Origin: Blasia pusilla
Lineage: Eukaryota; Marchantiophyta; Marchantiopsida; Blasiales
Direction of reading: 5' to 3'
Assembly (NCBI GenBank): GCA_050084515.1
Contig: CM114271.1
Span: 5,766,001-5,830,000 of the forward strand
Length of the DNA: 64,000 bases
Every line of letters starts with the position of its first letter. The stretch's first letter is position 1. The translations under genes and the position numbers were made by a program. The notes under the pieces are model-generated. The model was not told the origin of the DNA and did no database searches. It saw only the letters and a list, made by a program, of their open reading frames with translations. Below are positions 1-11,589 of this stretch, in pieces.

Positions 1-1046
1 TTTTCCACTCCACTAACTCCTTAAACTAACGGCACTAAAATTATTCACATTTGGCCTATACTCCACTAAGTCCCATAAATATTGGGTTAACACCTATTAA
101 ATAAAATTTCCACTCATCTTAACCTCAAGATCTTAAGTTTTACTTGTCCTTTCCACAATAAGAAAAGATTTTTGAAGTTTTCTACCTCAACTAAGAAGTT
201 ACCAAGAATTTTGAAATTTGCTCTTTCTCAAACAATGGCTATGGCAGCTATGCGGAAATGATCATAACTTCTTGCTTAGATGTTTAAATAGCACACCGTT
301 TTTTCCACAACGTGCACAAATTCTTAATCTAGCCCTGATTTCTTTGACCTTCCAATAAAAAGTCACGAGGACTATCATGCAACCCTTCAATTTACACTCA
401 TACGTCAAATTTGATAGCACTTCCGCGTTGATTTCTCCTCATAGAAATTTCAAACCTATCACAACAAAAATCAGAGAGCTACATGGTGCTCCTGATAGCA
501 CTGACATGGAGCAAACCGCCCCATACTCAACAAAATTTGGGCAGCACTTCCGCGAGTCACTCTCCCACACGAAAAATTGGACAGCAAAACAGCAAACGGA
601 GCCGTTGGAAAGGAAACATAGTCCCCAACCTACAACAACCAACAAGCACCAGCGTGCTCCTCCATTTTTGCTCTCAAATCCTCATTCTCTCTTTGTAAAT
701 CAATTAAATCTCTCCATCACAAGAACAAGGTCTGACACCAAGCTCTCCATGGTGTGCACTCACTCTCAAGTCAAACCAAACGCACTCTCCTAATGAGAGG
801 TTGGGGTTACAAACACAAGGAAATGACGACCATAGCTTCGCCGTCTCATGCCAAGAGGTTCAACAAAGAGAGAATTAACTCTCAAGCTCTCTCTCTCTTG
901 GAGGTATACCCCCTTCCCTCTCCCAAGCCCTTTCCATGATTACCTCTTGACCTATTGTAGCGGGTCAAGGAAAACTTCCTAAATTTTAAAGTCAACTATA
1001 CCAAGAATTCAAATAATAAATTACCCGAAATAATAAGATCGTCACT
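1..1046 (+). repeat. LTR and leader of Ty3/gypsy element 1
   Basis: This stretch lies directly upstream of a gag start. It matches, in opposite orientation, the sequence at about 16409-17200. Both copies can be read as the same conceptual peptide, with shared short strings TSALISP, LHGAP and STDM (near 417-510 here and 16930-17020 on minus there). A repeat found in both orientations next to the same gag start is best explained as an LTR plus leader. The left border is not resolved and may lie outside the window. No clear primer-binding site was recognised. The 138-codon open frame at 377-793 is a by-product of the LTR and not a gene. Confidence 0.6.
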
Positions 1047-1450
1047 ATGGCTCCAAATGAGCCAACATGAAGGGGAAACTTGCTCTCACACGTTACCCGT
1101 GGCCTGAGCAAGTTATCCTCATCCTCTCGAGGATGTCTTCCATTCTCTTTGAAGGCGCTCTACTAGATCTTGTCGATCTATCCTAATAGATGTTACAATG
1201 GAGATTGGAGCAAAAGGGTAGTGTGAACGATTACATAGAGGAGTTTCGTGACTTATAAATATAAATTTGCGCATGATTAGGGCACAAGCCCTTGCTCTAT
1301 TCATTAGATTCTTAAAATTAAAGACGTGTCAAGAAATGATTCAAGATAACGTGAAGGACATCAATGAAGCAATCGTATGTGCCCAATATATGGCAAATAT
1401 ATATGAAGGAGGAGGAGATGTGGTTCCTTTCATGAAAAACCACAGTTATT
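1047..1450 (+). pseudogene. Ty3/gypsy gag, degenerate (element 1)
   Basis: Structural protein of an LTR retrotransposon, broken. An ATG at 1047 opens with MAPNEP, the same start as the minus-strand copy at 16333, but a TGA follows after seven codons. From about 1195 the frames read QKGSVNDYIEEF and then, from 1267, a 61-codon open stretch containing FIRFLKLKTCQEMIQDN and CAQYMANIYEGG. This is the style of the retrotransposon gag domain, in which helices drive capsid assembly. Several stops and at least one frameshift separate the parts. No zinc knuckle was found downstream. Non-functional. Confidence 0.65.
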
Positions 1451-1825
1451 AAGTTGGGTAGCCTTGCAGCACAAGATGGTTATGCACCATGAAGATTTCA
1501 TTGAAGGGTGCCAATGGAGAGAGATTGGAACCCCAATCCACTAAGGGTTGCTTCTCGAATTGACGGGGTTTTTTGAAGAGGAAGAAAATTACAAGCTCGA
1601 CAAAATACGCGCCAATAATTTGAGAGTGGTAGATATGATAGTATCGCCATGAATTTTTGCTTTTGTAGGCTTAAAAATACACCATATTGCCCTCCTATCA
1701 ATAATTTATATTGAGGACACATGCACGAAGATGACGAAGAAGGTAGATCTACGGAAAACGCCAACCAATAGTAATTTTCCTCGCAGATTTATTGGTTTTA
1801 TGGGAAGGAGGAAAGGTGGTCCCAA

Positions 1826-2165
1826 GTTAGACTGTTGATTGATCCGAGTGTAGTAGAAATCTTCCTTCCAAGAGCCATAGATATGAAGTTGGGCTTGGCT
1901 TTAGAGAGGGATCAAAATGAAGAGATAGAATTTCCAAACATGCAAACAAAAGAAATTGAGAAGCTTCTTCGAAGTATAGAGTTGAAGATAGGAAAGTATC
2001 ATGAAGAGTTGGAGTTGAAAGACGTCCAATTGGATCCCCAAGATAACAGCGTGACGTATTAACTACAATTAACAAGATATGATCTTATCTTGGAGATGCC
2101 TTGGATAGAACCATACAATCTAAAGGTAGGATGGAGGAAAAAGATTTTGAAGACTCGAGAGTGGA
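1826..2165 (+). pseudogene. Ty3/gypsy aspartic protease region, degenerate
   Basis: The 75-codon frame at 1835-2062 begins LIDPSVVEIFLPRAIDMKLGL. This resembles the flap region of a retrotransposon pepsin-like protease, where the family has an Asp-Ser-Gly-Ala catalytic loop. Here that loop reads Asp-Pro-Ser, so the catalytic motif is lost. It continues through KEIEKLLRSIE and, after a stop, to YDLILEMPWIE at about 2076-2110. That matches the conserved YDVILGMPWL segment that follows the protease in Ty3/gypsy polyproteins. The protease would have cut the Gag-Pol polyprotein. It is inactive here. Confidence 0.6.
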
Positions 2166-2339
2166 ATTTCATTGTGATAGAGTTAGATCACGCTATAAAA
2201 CCCTATCTCTATATGTAATGGGAAAATTAATCATCAAACATCAAGTTGTGTGTTTTCTTAGTGCAATAAGCAATGTTAGTGGTTGAAAAAACATTGTGAG
2301 GTACTTTACAAGTTTAGAAAAGTATTGGGGGAATGTAAG

Positions 2340-2492
2340 GAGGTATTCCCAAAAGACTTACCCGTAGGATGATCTTCCAAACGGAGGGTAAACCATAAGA
2401 TGTGGCCATGACTTCTTTTTGCATTAGGTATGGATGCTTTGGATACATAGTCATGGCATTTGGTCTCACTAATACACCTGCAACATATCACG
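2340..2492 (+). pseudogene. Ty3/gypsy reverse transcriptase, first part
   Basis: Near 2425-2490 the + strand reads RYGCFGYIVMAFGLTNTPATY. This corresponds to the conserved fingers/palm segment of gypsy reverse transcriptases that precedes the catalytic YxDD box. In an intact element the next residues would be a methionine-asparagine-aspartate stretch, and these are found only at 3128. A roughly 630-bp insertion therefore splits the RT here. The stretch 2166-2340 holds only stop-riddled remains of the preceding region. Confidence 0.6.
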
Positions 2493-3122
2493 TATTTTGT
2501 AGTGGAACGACAAGTTCCTATATGACGCTTTGATAGATATTAGAGGCGGAGTCTAGTAGGTCATGAATGATGTGTTAAGGAGTAGGATAACTTACAATAA
2601 TAGGTTTCCCCTTTGTAAGGATCTATTTGGAGATTATATAAAGAACTTAAGATTTTGAATAAGTTCCTCAATTATATGAGCTTTTGGAATGTGGCACTTG
2701 ACCTACTATTACAGGTCTAGGGTCAATTGGTGACTTTAGTGCATAAGACTTTGAGGAGGACTTGGGGAGAGAGGGTATATCTTAATGAAAATGAGCTTGG
2801 AGAGCTCATTATTTCCTTGTCGAACCTGTTCAGCATGAAGCGATAGAGCTATGGTGCTCCTTGCTTTGGGAGTAATCCCATTGTCTCACCATGAGAGTGG
2901 GTTTGGTTTAATAATGGAGAAAGAGAGAGTGTGCATGAGAGCCATTGAGCTCTTTGTGTGTTCTGTGAGATTTTTCATCCATCTTATTGGATATATTTTG
3001 GTGATAATCTACCTCCGTGATCTTCGATGGATGATTGAGTTAGGATAGTATTTGTGTGTGTTGAATAGTGATAGCGATATAAATTATGTAGTAATGTGTA
3101 GATGCACGACAAACCTTTATAG
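2493..3122 (-). mobile_element. Inserted LTR plus gag-start fragment of the same gypsy family
   Basis: This block interrupts the RT of element 1. From 2699 (tgacctac...) to about 2960 it aligns with the LTR at 16409 onward. The stretch 2590-2698 aligns with the leader and gag start of the minus element (taggtttccccttt, tatttggag). It is therefore a minus-oriented LTR with a truncated gag 5' end. It carries no usable ORF. It inserted after element 1, since it disrupts that element's pol. I could not define a target-site duplication. Confidence 0.5.
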
Positions 3123-3990
3123 GCCTAATGAATGATAATTTACTTTACTATTTAGAGAAGTTTGTTATCATATTCCTGGATGATATCTTGGTCTATAGTA
3201 AAACTATAAAGGAGATAGAAATCATCTTCAAGAAGTCTTTCAAATCCTACGATGTACTAAGTTTTATGTTAAAGCTTCAAAATGTAAGTTTAGCAAGATA
3301 TATAAGTGTACAAGGCATTCAAGTAACGATTGGAAATACCGATCAAAAAATGAAATGCACTTGAGGATCAAACTTAATCGAAGAGTTTCCTAGAACTAAC
3401 ACCATTCTATCGAAGATTTGTTAAAGTTTTTGCTCCAATCGCACAATCATTGACAACTTCACTAAGAAATGGAAAAACAATAAAGTGGGATACATCACAA
3501 GAGATTGCTTTCTAAAGATTAAAGAATGATTTAATCAATGTCTGTATTTTGAAGTAGTATGATCCAAATTGACCTATCAAGAAGGCCATAAATACATCAA
3601 CTACTACCATTGGAGTAGTATTACAATAAGAATATGATCATGACATCCAATTGCCTTCTTTTCACGCAAGTTATTGCTAGTAGAGCAAAACTACCACACA
3701 ATGGAGAGAGATAAACTTGCTATTGTATTAGCAACCAAACATTGGAAATACTGTTTGGGCAATAAGGGGTTTGTGTTGGAGATTGATCATAAGCCCTTGA
3801 CCTACGTAGAGTCCTAAAACGAGTTCTCAAAAAATAAATACGATGGGCAAAATGGAAACAAAATTCATCATGAAAATGATCTATGTGAAAGGAAAGAAGT
3901 AGTTGGTAGACGCCTTGACTCGTATACCATTGATAAATAATATGTATGAAGTATATATTTATTCTAGTAGGTGGAAAATGTTGATCAAAG
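3123..3990 (+). pseudogene. Ty3/gypsy reverse transcriptase palm and RNase H, degenerate
   Basis: The frame at 3128 reads MNDNLLYYLEKFVIIFLDDILVYSKT. This contains the FLDD form of the YxDD catalytic box that copies RNA into DNA. RNase H-like sequence follows at about 3640-3830: NYHTMERDKLAIVLATKHW and then EIDHKPLTYVES, matching the family's KELLAIV..ALKHW..TDHKSL pattern. Several stops and frameshifts lie between, so the enzyme cannot be made. Order and strand agree with the gag and protease remains upstream. Confidence 0.7.
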
Positions 3991-4230
3991 CAAGATGAAA
4001 AAATTATAATTGCTATTTTTTGCCAAGAAAGAAGAAAAGGCTCAAGGAATGGTCTTCCATAATGGTAAAGTGTGGATCTCAGAAGATCCATACTTACGCA
4101 CTCAAGTATTGTCAAAGGCTAATGAAACATATATTATAATTCATGTGGGAGTTGAAAAAACCTTGGAGAGGTTATCACAAACATACTATTTGCAAACAAA
4201 TATTATTGGATATTGGACTTGGTTATTTTT
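3991..4230 (+). pseudogene. Ty3/gypsy integrase N-terminal zinc domain, truncated
   Basis: A 75-codon frame (4010-4237) contains NGKVWISEDPYLRTQVLSKA, then HVGVEKTLERLSQTYY. This is the typical linker and zinc-binding HHCC region at the start of a gypsy integrase. The catalytic DDE core is missing, because the sequence switches at about 4231 to a different repeat unit also found at 8234 and 12236. Element 1 is therefore truncated here. Confidence 0.55.
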
Positions 4231-4900
4231 CCAATGAGAGTGGGTTATCCTTCTTGGGAGAATAATTTGACCATAATTCATTCTTCAACTGTTTAGAGAT
4301 TAATTGGTGAAGGTTAATTTATGGAAAAACTTGTCACTAATTCATGAGTTTGAGGGAATAAATGTAGCGGTTTTCTATTGCCCTAAATTGTGTAGGAAGA
4401 GAGATGAGGATAGAAGATGTATGTCAATCGTGGATAGAGTTGGAGCACAAGTGGTATATGATTTTCCTTTCCTTAACCTATATTACGTAAAGGTCCTTTT
4501 CATAGATAGACATCACTTTATTTGCTATCTAGTCTATCCTTTCAGAGAGATATTTATGGATAAAGTCATGTAATCATTAACTTCAGTAAAAATTCAAATT
4601 TTCACCTTGGGATTTTATGTTGTATGTCCTCATTAATCAACTAATGGAGATAAACATACCTCCTTGAAGTGAGATTCAATACTAGTTGTCATTTTTCTGA
4701 TCTACAAACGCAAAATACGTTGTAGAGACTTCACATTTATGAATTCTAAGCCTAAGTGCTATGAAAAAGTAATTTTCGTGACACAACCATTTTTTGATCC
4801 CTATTGTTAGAGAATAGAGAGTGTATATCATGATTCTATAGTGAAAACGGAAAAAACTTGTAAGATAATTTATCTTACATCAATAATTATCATAACTAAG
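4231..4900 (+). repeat. Partial third copy of the 1.4-1.5 kb repeat unit
   Basis: Starting at ccaatgagagtgggttatcc, this stretch runs parallel to 8234-8940 and 12236-13060. Shared strings include cttgggagaataa, gattttcctttccttaa and caaacgcaaaata. Only the downstream half of the unit is present. The upstream half, which contains a TATA-like box in the other two copies, is absent. Pieces read as coding-like (VDRVGAQVVYDFPFLNLYYVKVLFIDRHHF), but the product is not recognised and frames are broken. Confidence 0.55.
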
Positions 4901-6740
4901 AGGTATATATTTACTCAAAGAAAGACTCTCAACATGACATCGTGAGATGAAATCTCACCCTTATGATAAGCTTGTATAATATCATAATGCCTCGTAGATT
5001 ATTGATTGCTTAACGAAACCAAGATAAAAGTAAAAGTAATGAGATCAATAAGGGATAAATTAAGGTTGAATATAAGCAATTAAAGTTAATTTCTATGGAT
5101 ATATCTATGTCCGTGAACTTACGTCTGTCCTATGAAAAGACTTATCCCTATGGGCCCCATCTTGCCCTTCTTGCTCATTCCTCCTAGTTGCCTATTTATT
5201 CCATACTTTCTTATTCGTTCCTTCCTCCCTCCACCCCCACTTCCTTCTCCCTTCTTCCCCATTTGCATTTTTCTTACCTTCCATTATGAACTACAAGTAT
5301 GGGCCTCATCTCTTACAATCATATTTGAAAACATGTCCAAACTTGTCCATCAACGTTTGCCCTAGGTATAGACTTGTCTTTTTTCTTGCAACAATGTGGA
5401 AAATCTGAATCCTATGGACAGTCATATGTTCAAGGTGTGAGAATTGGTTGTAAGTGTTATTTGCAAATCATGACTTTAGATTATATTCTTTGCTTCCACT
5501 CTACTTATTTTACTATTTCCTTCAATAAATAAGTAAATCTATATTCCTTCCAACCAAATGGAATCAAGAAACATGCTACATGTTTATATTTGTATGACAT
5601 GGGATATGCTTTTACATTCTGACTATGTTGAGTGGGCTTGTAAGAGGCGACAATAATTGTAACATAAATAGAGAGAAAATTGTGATGTAGTACATGTTTG
5701 AGTGAAGCGTCAAAGGTAAGGTTTACCTTGAGTGTTATAGTATAGGACATGATGCATTTACATATATTGGAAGTGTTCATTTAACTCTCCAAAATGACAC
5801 CCTAAATGAATATTTTCTCTCTATTAACTTCTTGAGTTTTATAGAATGCCATTGACTTACAAGTTATCAATTATCTAGAAGTATAATAAAAGCAATGGGT
5901 TGAGGATGGTAAGCTTTCGAGAGATATGATTAAAGTTTCACTACATTAGAATTACGTGGAAAATTGCAAATACAGTCCCAATAGTGATGATCTTGCATGG
6001 AGGATGATAGAGATAGAAGCTTATAATGCCCATTCTACACCTCCTGTGATAGAATCTAATATGCAAGAAGGTAATTTAGATATTTTATTTTATGATAGAC
6101 TTGCATCGAATATGACATTGTTGTTAATTTATCAATATGGTATTTTGATGTGGATGTGACAAGAAGGAAAAAGATGCCCACACCAAATATTAATCCACTA
6201 AGTAGTGGCTTAAGTGATTGAGAGTCCACACACAAGAGCCCATATAAATTGCGGTCAACAAATGGTTTATGTTATATTTGAGTTAGGTCAAGTTTAATGG
6301 GACATATCTAAAATTTTTATCACTCGCGATATGGATTTAGTATTTCTCCTTCTTAGCATGTGATCATAAGAAAGTATAAAATATTTGTTCCCTCAATTGA
6401 GTTAGGTAGAGAGACGAGCTCAATCTACGAAGATATTTCCTATTTTTGCCTAGTCAAGCAGTTTTCAAAATACAATTCAACATTGATAATACTTTATGAT
6501 TTGTAATATAAGTGTGTTATAGGAAATACTTAGAAACTAATTTAGATTAAATTTTTGTGTAGGAGTGTATTCCCTCGATTATTGTATTTTCCCAATGTAT
6601 ATATGATGAATTTGTGGTTATTATGAAATTTTTCTACTTTTCTACTAAAAAAACTTATGGTACCAAATAGTGAAAATTTTGATAATTTTAAGTGCTTTTA
6701 AGATGATTGGATTTGATATGTAAGAAAAATGAACACTATG
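4901..6740. other. AT-rich stretch without recognisable gene
   Basis: No family-level protein similarity was seen on either strand. Short frames such as 5956-6159 (+) and 5505-5780 (-) have no recognisable domain. A pyrimidine-rich tract lies at about 5150-5280. This could be the body of the Helitron-type element whose 3' end is at 6942, but no 5' end was found to prove it. Confidence 0.4.
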
Positions 6741-6910
6741 CCAATTTTTATTTATTAAGGGTGGTAGTTATAATATTTCAATGTCTTATAAGGGGAGTGG
6801 TGTATTGAGGGGAAGTGGTGGGGAAGAAGGAAGTGGTGTATTGATTGAAAGTGATGTATTAATTGACGATATTTTTGGATTTTCACCAGTGGAGACTTTA
6901 ATAGTGGGAG

Positions 6911-6942
6911 TGGATCGTGCTTAGCACGACTATGTTGACTAG
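6911..6942 (+). mobile_element. Helitron-type 3' terminus (hairpin plus CTAG)
   Basis: The sequence has a short hairpin, TCGTGC-tta-GCACGA (6915-6929). Nine bases later it ends in CTAG (6939-6942), followed by T. Helitron transposons end 3' with a 16-20 nt hairpin about ten bases before CTRR and insert 5' of a T, so the match in order and spacing is good. No Rep or helicase lies immediately upstream, so this would be a non-autonomous or decayed copy. Its 5' TC end was not located. Confidence 0.55.
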
Positions 6943-7669
6943 TAATAATTTATTGTGACTTGTCATAATTGGACATGATCCAAAATTAATGATTTTCCAT
7001 GAGAAACTAATGATTTTAGTGACACAAAATATCACTTATGACTCTATCATGACTAAAAAATTTAAAAATTTTCAAAAATAATTTGTCGTATTATTCTTGT
7101 TATTAATATAATATAGAGTACAAGACATATCCATATGTACATCAAATGGCAGTTTCATATCAAGAATTTTTCTTCGAGTAAGGACAGACCTTATAACTTC
7201 GGTAATCGTTGAAGCAAGAAGAATTCTCTAACAAATTTTCTTATTCAACATAAAATCATTACATATACTCTTCATTCTCTTACAATATGAATAATAAATG
7301 GTAGTATCGAGATGATCACTTCTTCATAATACCTAACCCCAAAATTCTTCACTATGAAGTCTATATGAACTACTTTACGTTTGTACAAAAGAAAAATGAC
7401 ACAATTAGTATTAAACCATATTCAAGTAAATCTATTTGCATCCATACATCGTTAAATAAGGAGATACAAAATACAACTCCAAATCCTTCCGTACATGAGA
7501 ATAGGAAATATCATCGAAATTGATGATTGCATAACTTGGTTTATGAATGTCACTCCAAAGTGATAGACTAGATAATGAATAGACCACTACCTATCTATGA
7601 AGATGATCTTTATATTATTATATCGAGAGCTTTCTTCGAGTAAGGATGAACCTTCTAACTATGAAAGTA
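6943..7669. other. AT-rich intergenic stretch
   Basis: I see no coding frame, RNA gene or repeat boundary that I can support here. Short recurring phrases such as tcttcgagtaaggac... (7173 and 7633) suggest decayed repeat material. Confidence 0.35.
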
Positions 7670-9050
7670 ACTCTCTAACACTAATAAGAGTGGACTATAC
7701 ACGATGGATCATTTTACTACATGACAACGGTGTCGTATAATAAAATCAGCCAATGTGTAAACTCCTTCCTCGTTAAGTGTTAGATAGAGTTTTATTAATA
7801 TTAAGTAAATTAGCTTAGGAAAATCCCCGTATTTAAACCTCTTTATGGTGCCTCTTTTATGCGGGCCCAACTTTAGAAAAGAGGTAATAAATAAAACATG
7901 ACTTTATAAAAGTAAAGTAGTGAGGTTGGTGCTTTAATGAAAAGCAAAAGTAGGCTTGGTTGATGGCTAGGTTAGTTGGGGTAATTTGGAAAATATCAAG
8001 TGGATAAAAGAGGATATTTTGGGAGAGATAAGAGGAAATCTATTTGTGTCAAAATGTGATTGGCTAAGCCTTGAGAGAAGCCATCTGACACAAGATAAGA
8101 TTAACTCTATTTCGTACTCTTGTGGATATCTTGTGAGTATATAAAGAGGAGGGACCTTCAATGGTTCATCACCTTCTATTCCATATCTTGAGTCTTTCGT
8201 GTCACTTTTGAGTGTATGACTTTGGGATTGCTTGCTCTTCCAATGAGAGTGGATCACCCCTCTTGGGAGAGTAACTTGACCATGGTCTATTCTTTGAAAA
8301 GTTTTAAGAGTGTGGTGTGTATGTGTGGAGATGAGAGGTTTGTCATCTTAGAGGAGTTTAGTCATACTAATATAGTGAATGTTTTGGCTTGTTACTTCCC
8401 CAATGAGAGTGGATTACACCTCTTGGGAGAATAACTCCGCCAAAACCCATTCTTGAGGAAAATAGAGAATGTCTGTCAAACATGGATTGGGGTGGAGCAC
8501 GAGTTGTGCCCGACTTTCCTTTCCTTAATCCATACCATGTCAAGATGCTCTTTGTAGATAGGCACTAGTTCACTCGCTATTTAGTTTATCACTTTGGGGA
8601 GGCATTCATGAACCAGATCATTCAATCTCCAACTCCCGTGATCTTTCCTATCGTCACATATGGAAGGACATGGGATTGTACTTTGTATGTCCTTATATAA
8701 CGATCCATGGACGTCAATAGGCTTGCTCAAGTAGGGTTTAACACTAGTTATGCTATCTTTCTTGTATACAAGCGTAAAATAGTTTATAGGGATTTTATAG
8801 TTAGGAATTTCGGGATCCGATATTACGAAGAAGTGATCGCCTCGGCACTTCCATTTGTGATACCTGTCGTGAGAGAATGGAGAATGTACATAATAATTTT
8901 ATATTGAAAAGGAGATCTTCTCAGAGAGTTCATCTTGCATCAACCGCGTCTGTCGCAGCTAGAAGGCCTGCCCTTACTCGAAGAAAGGCTCTCGGTACGA
9001 CAACGGGAACAACTTCTAGTCATTTCTATATGATTCAACTTATTGAAATA
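7670..9050 (+). repeat. 1.4-1.5 kb repeat unit, copy A, with coding-like segment
   Basis: This unit recurs in direct orientation at about 11590-13150 and partly at 4231-4900. Matching landmarks in the two long copies are a taataaaat block, gggcccaact, a TATA-like box, caatgagagtgga, ccttaatccataccatg and a terminal cttactcgaagaaaggct. The two copies could be LTRs of one element with a 2.5-kb interior, or dispersed copies of an unknown element. Copy A has the better preserved frames: 8707-8907 (YAIFLVYKRKIVYRDFIV, VIPVVREWR) and 8877-9095 (a basic Ser/Thr-rich stretch, KRRSSQRVHLASTASVAARR). I do not recognise the protein. Confidence 0.5.
8138..8145 (+). promoter_or_regulatory. TATA-like box in repeat copy A
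   Basis: The string tatataaa is followed by a GA-rich stretch and, 40-70 bases later, by the start of the coding-like part. The equivalent position in the other long copy keeps tataaa at 12142-12147 inside an otherwise diverged block. Conservation in two copies supports a promoter, such as an LTR U3, but no transcript evidence is available. Confidence 0.4.
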
Positions 9051-9485
9051 AATAAAATAATATACATAATGACTCAAATGATCATTACTCACTAGAAAAA
9101 TATGATATATCGTTCATAACTAATGGAGTCATTAGATATCGTGAATGATTTCATATATGATATGACTCATATGAGTCATATAACATAGTAAAGCTTTTTT
9201 CCCTTCTTTTGACAAAGTACAACTAAACCAAATACTTTTAGAATTCATCTGTTTCCAACTATTAATAGATTTGTAAGAATAAAGATATTATTTGATCTTG
9301 CATGAATATCAACGTTCCAAGAAAATGATCTAAGAAAGTTTTACTTATACAAGAGTTTCAATCCTAATAATGATTTTCATATGTTAGATTATATAATACA
9401 AACATGCCCATCATGCCATCCTTTGTATTGGAATTGTGTAACTCTCAATCTCATACGGTCACTCTATAATTACATAAAGATAAAA
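9051..9485. other. AT-rich stretch between repeats
   Basis: I see no gene here. A cluster of short inverted and direct ATGA/TCAT motifs lies at 9065-9185 (atgactcaaatgatcattac, atgactcatatgagtcatat), forming weak palindromes. Confidence 0.3.
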
Positions 9486-10146
9486 TGCCCTTGAAGACCT
9501 CTTCTCTTCTTCTATATATTCAGAGATAGATAAAAATATAGACAATTTAACTTTACTTGTCCTTATCCCATATTAGCTTTTTTCTAATTATGAGAGGATC
9601 TTCTTCGGACTCTATGTAACTCTTTAGCTCACAGAACCACTGTAGAGTTGTTCAAAGGTAGAATTGCCCTCGAGGCCTCTCCTCTTCATTTATATATTTA
9701 GACATAGGTACAATAAAGATAAATTAGCTCTATCTATCCTTATGCTACGTGTCTTATGCATGAGAGGATCTTCTTTGGACTCTAATGTCCCTACCTCATC
9801 TTCCCCAACCTCGTTCTTACTTTATTTTTCACCAACCTATGATCCCACTCTCATCTTTATCTCATGTTTTTTGTCTTTTCTTTTCTTGGTTGCTTCTTTC
9901 CCACTTCGGCGCTACATGTCATACACTCTAACTTAATTATGATTAACAAAGGATGGTTACACTCTAGTGTCCCTCTCTCATCTTACCATCTCTATTCATA
10001 ATCTCATATTTATCTTACTTTTCACAACATATGAGCCCCTTCTCATTTTTATCACATGTTGTTTAATTTATTTATTTTTGGTTCTTCCTACTTATATTCT
10101 ACATGATATGGATTCTAACTTAACCATGATTAACAAATGATGATTA
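9486..10146. repeat. Tandem duplications of about 181 bp
   Basis: Two neighbouring duplications share the same period. First, tgcccttgaagacctcttctc near 9487 recurs as tgccctcgaggcctctcctc near 9668, and gagaggatcttctt recurs near 9591 and 9762. Second, actctaatgtccct near 9779 recurs as actctagtgtccct near 9960, and taattatgattaacaaa recurs near 9934 as accatgattaacaaatga near 10123. Copies have diverged by many substitutions, so the duplications are old. No coding role is visible. Confidence 0.5.
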
Positions 10147-11589
10147 AAAATATGAAATAATGAGATACCTAAAGTTTCATGACTCACCATATGATATGTG
10201 TTGTGACTATGGGAGAACAAAATTACCCTATCAAAACCGTCTCTTTTATTCCTAAAATCATTAGTTTTAGGTATTTGTCCTATAAGTCTTCATTTTCTTA
10301 CTGAAACTTCTACACTTCAATTATGATGTACTAGAATGCATAAATGAGCAAGTTAGTGGCATTTTACACTTGTGAGGTAGTTCAGGGAATCTATCATTTT
10401 ATTGATCCTTATATCTTGTTATAGGGGTTTATTCTACAATTTTTAACTATGTATTCATGTTATTATAAATGAATTGGAGAAGCATAAAAGAGTCATATTT
10501 AAATATTATGATCTTAATTTATATATCTTTAAAGGACTGTAAAAGATATTACACGAATGCAGTCCATATGTAAGGATTTTGTCATGTAACATATAAAACA
10601 ATCGAGCTTAATATATGGATCACCTTAAAGGTAAGTAGAGAGAGATCTCGATGCAAAGCGTTATAACTTACCAACTGCTATTATATTTGCATGTAATGAA
10701 AATGAACATATTGACCATTTTGACATTATTTGATGACTACGTGGAAGAAGAATAAAAGTATATTCAAACGAAGTGAAACATATATTTTATAGCACCTTGT
10801 TTTTTTATTGATCTCAGATGATTCATGCTCATGTTTGGCATCCTAAAATATCCTTCGGGAGACTTTAAGGCTATAGATCAACGTAACATCCAAGATATAT
10901 TAACTGTGAGGAGGCAAGAGAAATTGAATGGTTACATAGATGAGAAGTGAGTTAATATTGATATTATTCACTAGAAAAAGACAAACAATGATGCGATCTC
11001 AAATTCACAACATTGTTTGTCCTTCTCATCTTTGTCTCAAATTCTCGTTTACATATTACATATTTTCAACTTCAAATGCGAATTTGAGACAAAGATGATA
11101 ATTGACTACTATAGTTTCATCAACTTACTGAAGAATATACGATTTGACTCTATCCCACTATAGGGATGTAACGATTATCATGGATGCTCTTAAATCAACA
11201 GAAGTTGAGGGTTGAATTATATCAAAGTGTAAAAGATTATGCATTCACATGATGTGGATTACAAAAGGTTTGAGAGACGTATTGTGTTACCCTCTTCTTC
11301 TACCAGAGGTCCACGTCATGTTTATAGATAAGTTATATCAAGATGAAATAAAAATTGTGAGATATTTTAGGGATGTCTGATTACTCATTGACCATACTAT
11401 ACAATTATAAGTGGGAGGAGATTACTTTAGCCTTATTACCTAATCCATGAATTGTTGATGGATTATATTTGGTTGTGAGTTTTCTAGAAGAAGAAGAAGG
11501 AATTGTTATAACTTTTCATGAACAAGCACACATTTAGTTGAATTGCAGATGCATTAATGTGGTGGAATTCTAAAGGAGGTATCTATCAC
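10147..11589. other. AT-rich stretch with two adjacent hairpins
   Basis: No gene is recognised. Its one distinct structure is a pair of inverted repeats: acaaacaatg (10981-10990) with cattgtttgt (11011-11020), and next to it a perfect 19-bp stem pairing 11026-11044 with 11080-11098. The segment could be a small miniature element. No terminal duplications were established. Confidence 0.4.

Noticed and set aside
377-793. 138-codon open frame on +
   Set aside because: It lies in sequence shared with the opposite-strand LTR at 16409-17200. The similarity includes non-coding parts, so it is LTR sequence and not a gene.
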